Positions 63,708-64,000 of a DNA stretch of 64,000 bases are shown here, piece after piece. The translations under genes were made by a program, and so were the position numbers. Under the pieces are notes generated by a model that saw only the letters and a program-made list of their open reading frames with translations, was not told the origin of the DNA and did no database searches. How positions within the stretch are numbered: position 1 is the first letter of the stretch; each line of letters starts with the position of its first letter. Source of the DNA: Arion vulgaris (lineage: Eukaryota > Mollusca > Gastropoda > Stylommatophora > Arionidae); assembly GCA_020796225.1 (NCBI GenBank), contig CM036753.1, positions 67,524,365-67,588,364 on the forward strand, written 5' to 3'.

Positions 63708-64000
63708 CTGTATAGATGTTCAACAGACAAGAAAACAGAACAAATCTCCTTCTCTCCTCTCTTTATGACAATATGTGGCGTGTAGTTTTTGCTTATTTCT
63801 TTTGTTCCCAGCAGAAGTTTCTGTTCAATCTTGATGTCTTTCCAATCAAAACCTTTATAGATGTTAAACAGACAAGAAAACAGAACATATCTTCTTCTCA
63901 CTCCTCTCTTTATGACAATATGTGGTGAGTAATTTTTGTTTATTCCTTTTGTTGCCTATTCCTTTTGTTGCCTCTTGTTCCCAGTAGAAGTTTCTGATCA
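63708..64000. repeat. Tandem duplication, unit about 147 bp, at the window edge
   Basis: Two copies of ATAGATGTTCAACAGACAAG, then CTCTTTATGACAATATGTGG and CCCAGCAGAAGTTTCTG. The second runs to the window end, so more copies may follow. Confidence 0.85.

Overview
The window is animal nuclear DNA: one spliced gene with GT-AG introns, AT-rich introns and flanks, and very dense transposon relics. The gene, the RNase H-bearing and endonuclease-type non-LTR retrotransposons and the many tRNA-derived SINEs fit an invertebrate bilaterian. A mollusc or other lophotrochozoan is plausible, but the lineage cannot be fixed from this sequence alone.

The only host gene I can support is the 3' half of a RasGRF orthologue (Ras guanine-nucleotide-releasing factor) on the plus strand. 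Fifteen assigned pieces lie between 2326 and 43225: the REM (RasGEF-N) exon, three linker exons rich in proline-directed phosphosites, further linker exons, and the CDC25 (RasGEF catalytic) exons ending in the short C-terminal tail. Intron phases match at every junction except the last, where the terminal exon does not join in frame as assembled. The N-terminal PH, IQ, DH and second PH exons of the family would lie left of the window.

The introns (2.5-43 kb) hold a D,D34D mariner with TIRs and TA duplication (690-1989), TTAA-flanked piggyBac-like MITEs, at least six SINE or retroposon families, many 3'-end relics of non-LTR elements, and a striking 21-copy 60-bp array (35990-37247) just after a splice donor. 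The stretch 42682-43070 before the last exon is a 52-bp array that runs into a decayed copy of that exon.

Downstream of the gene (43.2-64 kb) I see no host gene. This part holds a 45-bp array (44266-45140), a full-length endonuclease plus reverse-transcriptase retrotransposon with perfect 13-bp target duplications (47563-50801) nested in an older RNase H element, a 5'-truncated sibling with its own 13-bp duplications (52707-53072), a 45-bp retro-insertion with 14-bp duplications (51317-51361), and a 50-bp array (59711-60651). Target duplications let the insertion order be read directly in several places.

Family labels used below are mine: SINE-A, B, C, D and F; MITE-S and MITE-L; repeats E, H and J; non-LTR families K, L, M, N, O, P, Q, G (GAAA-tailed) and alpha (the full-length one); RH-1 to RH-3 are RNase H-bearing relics. 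No function is claimed for any repeat beyond what its sequence shows.
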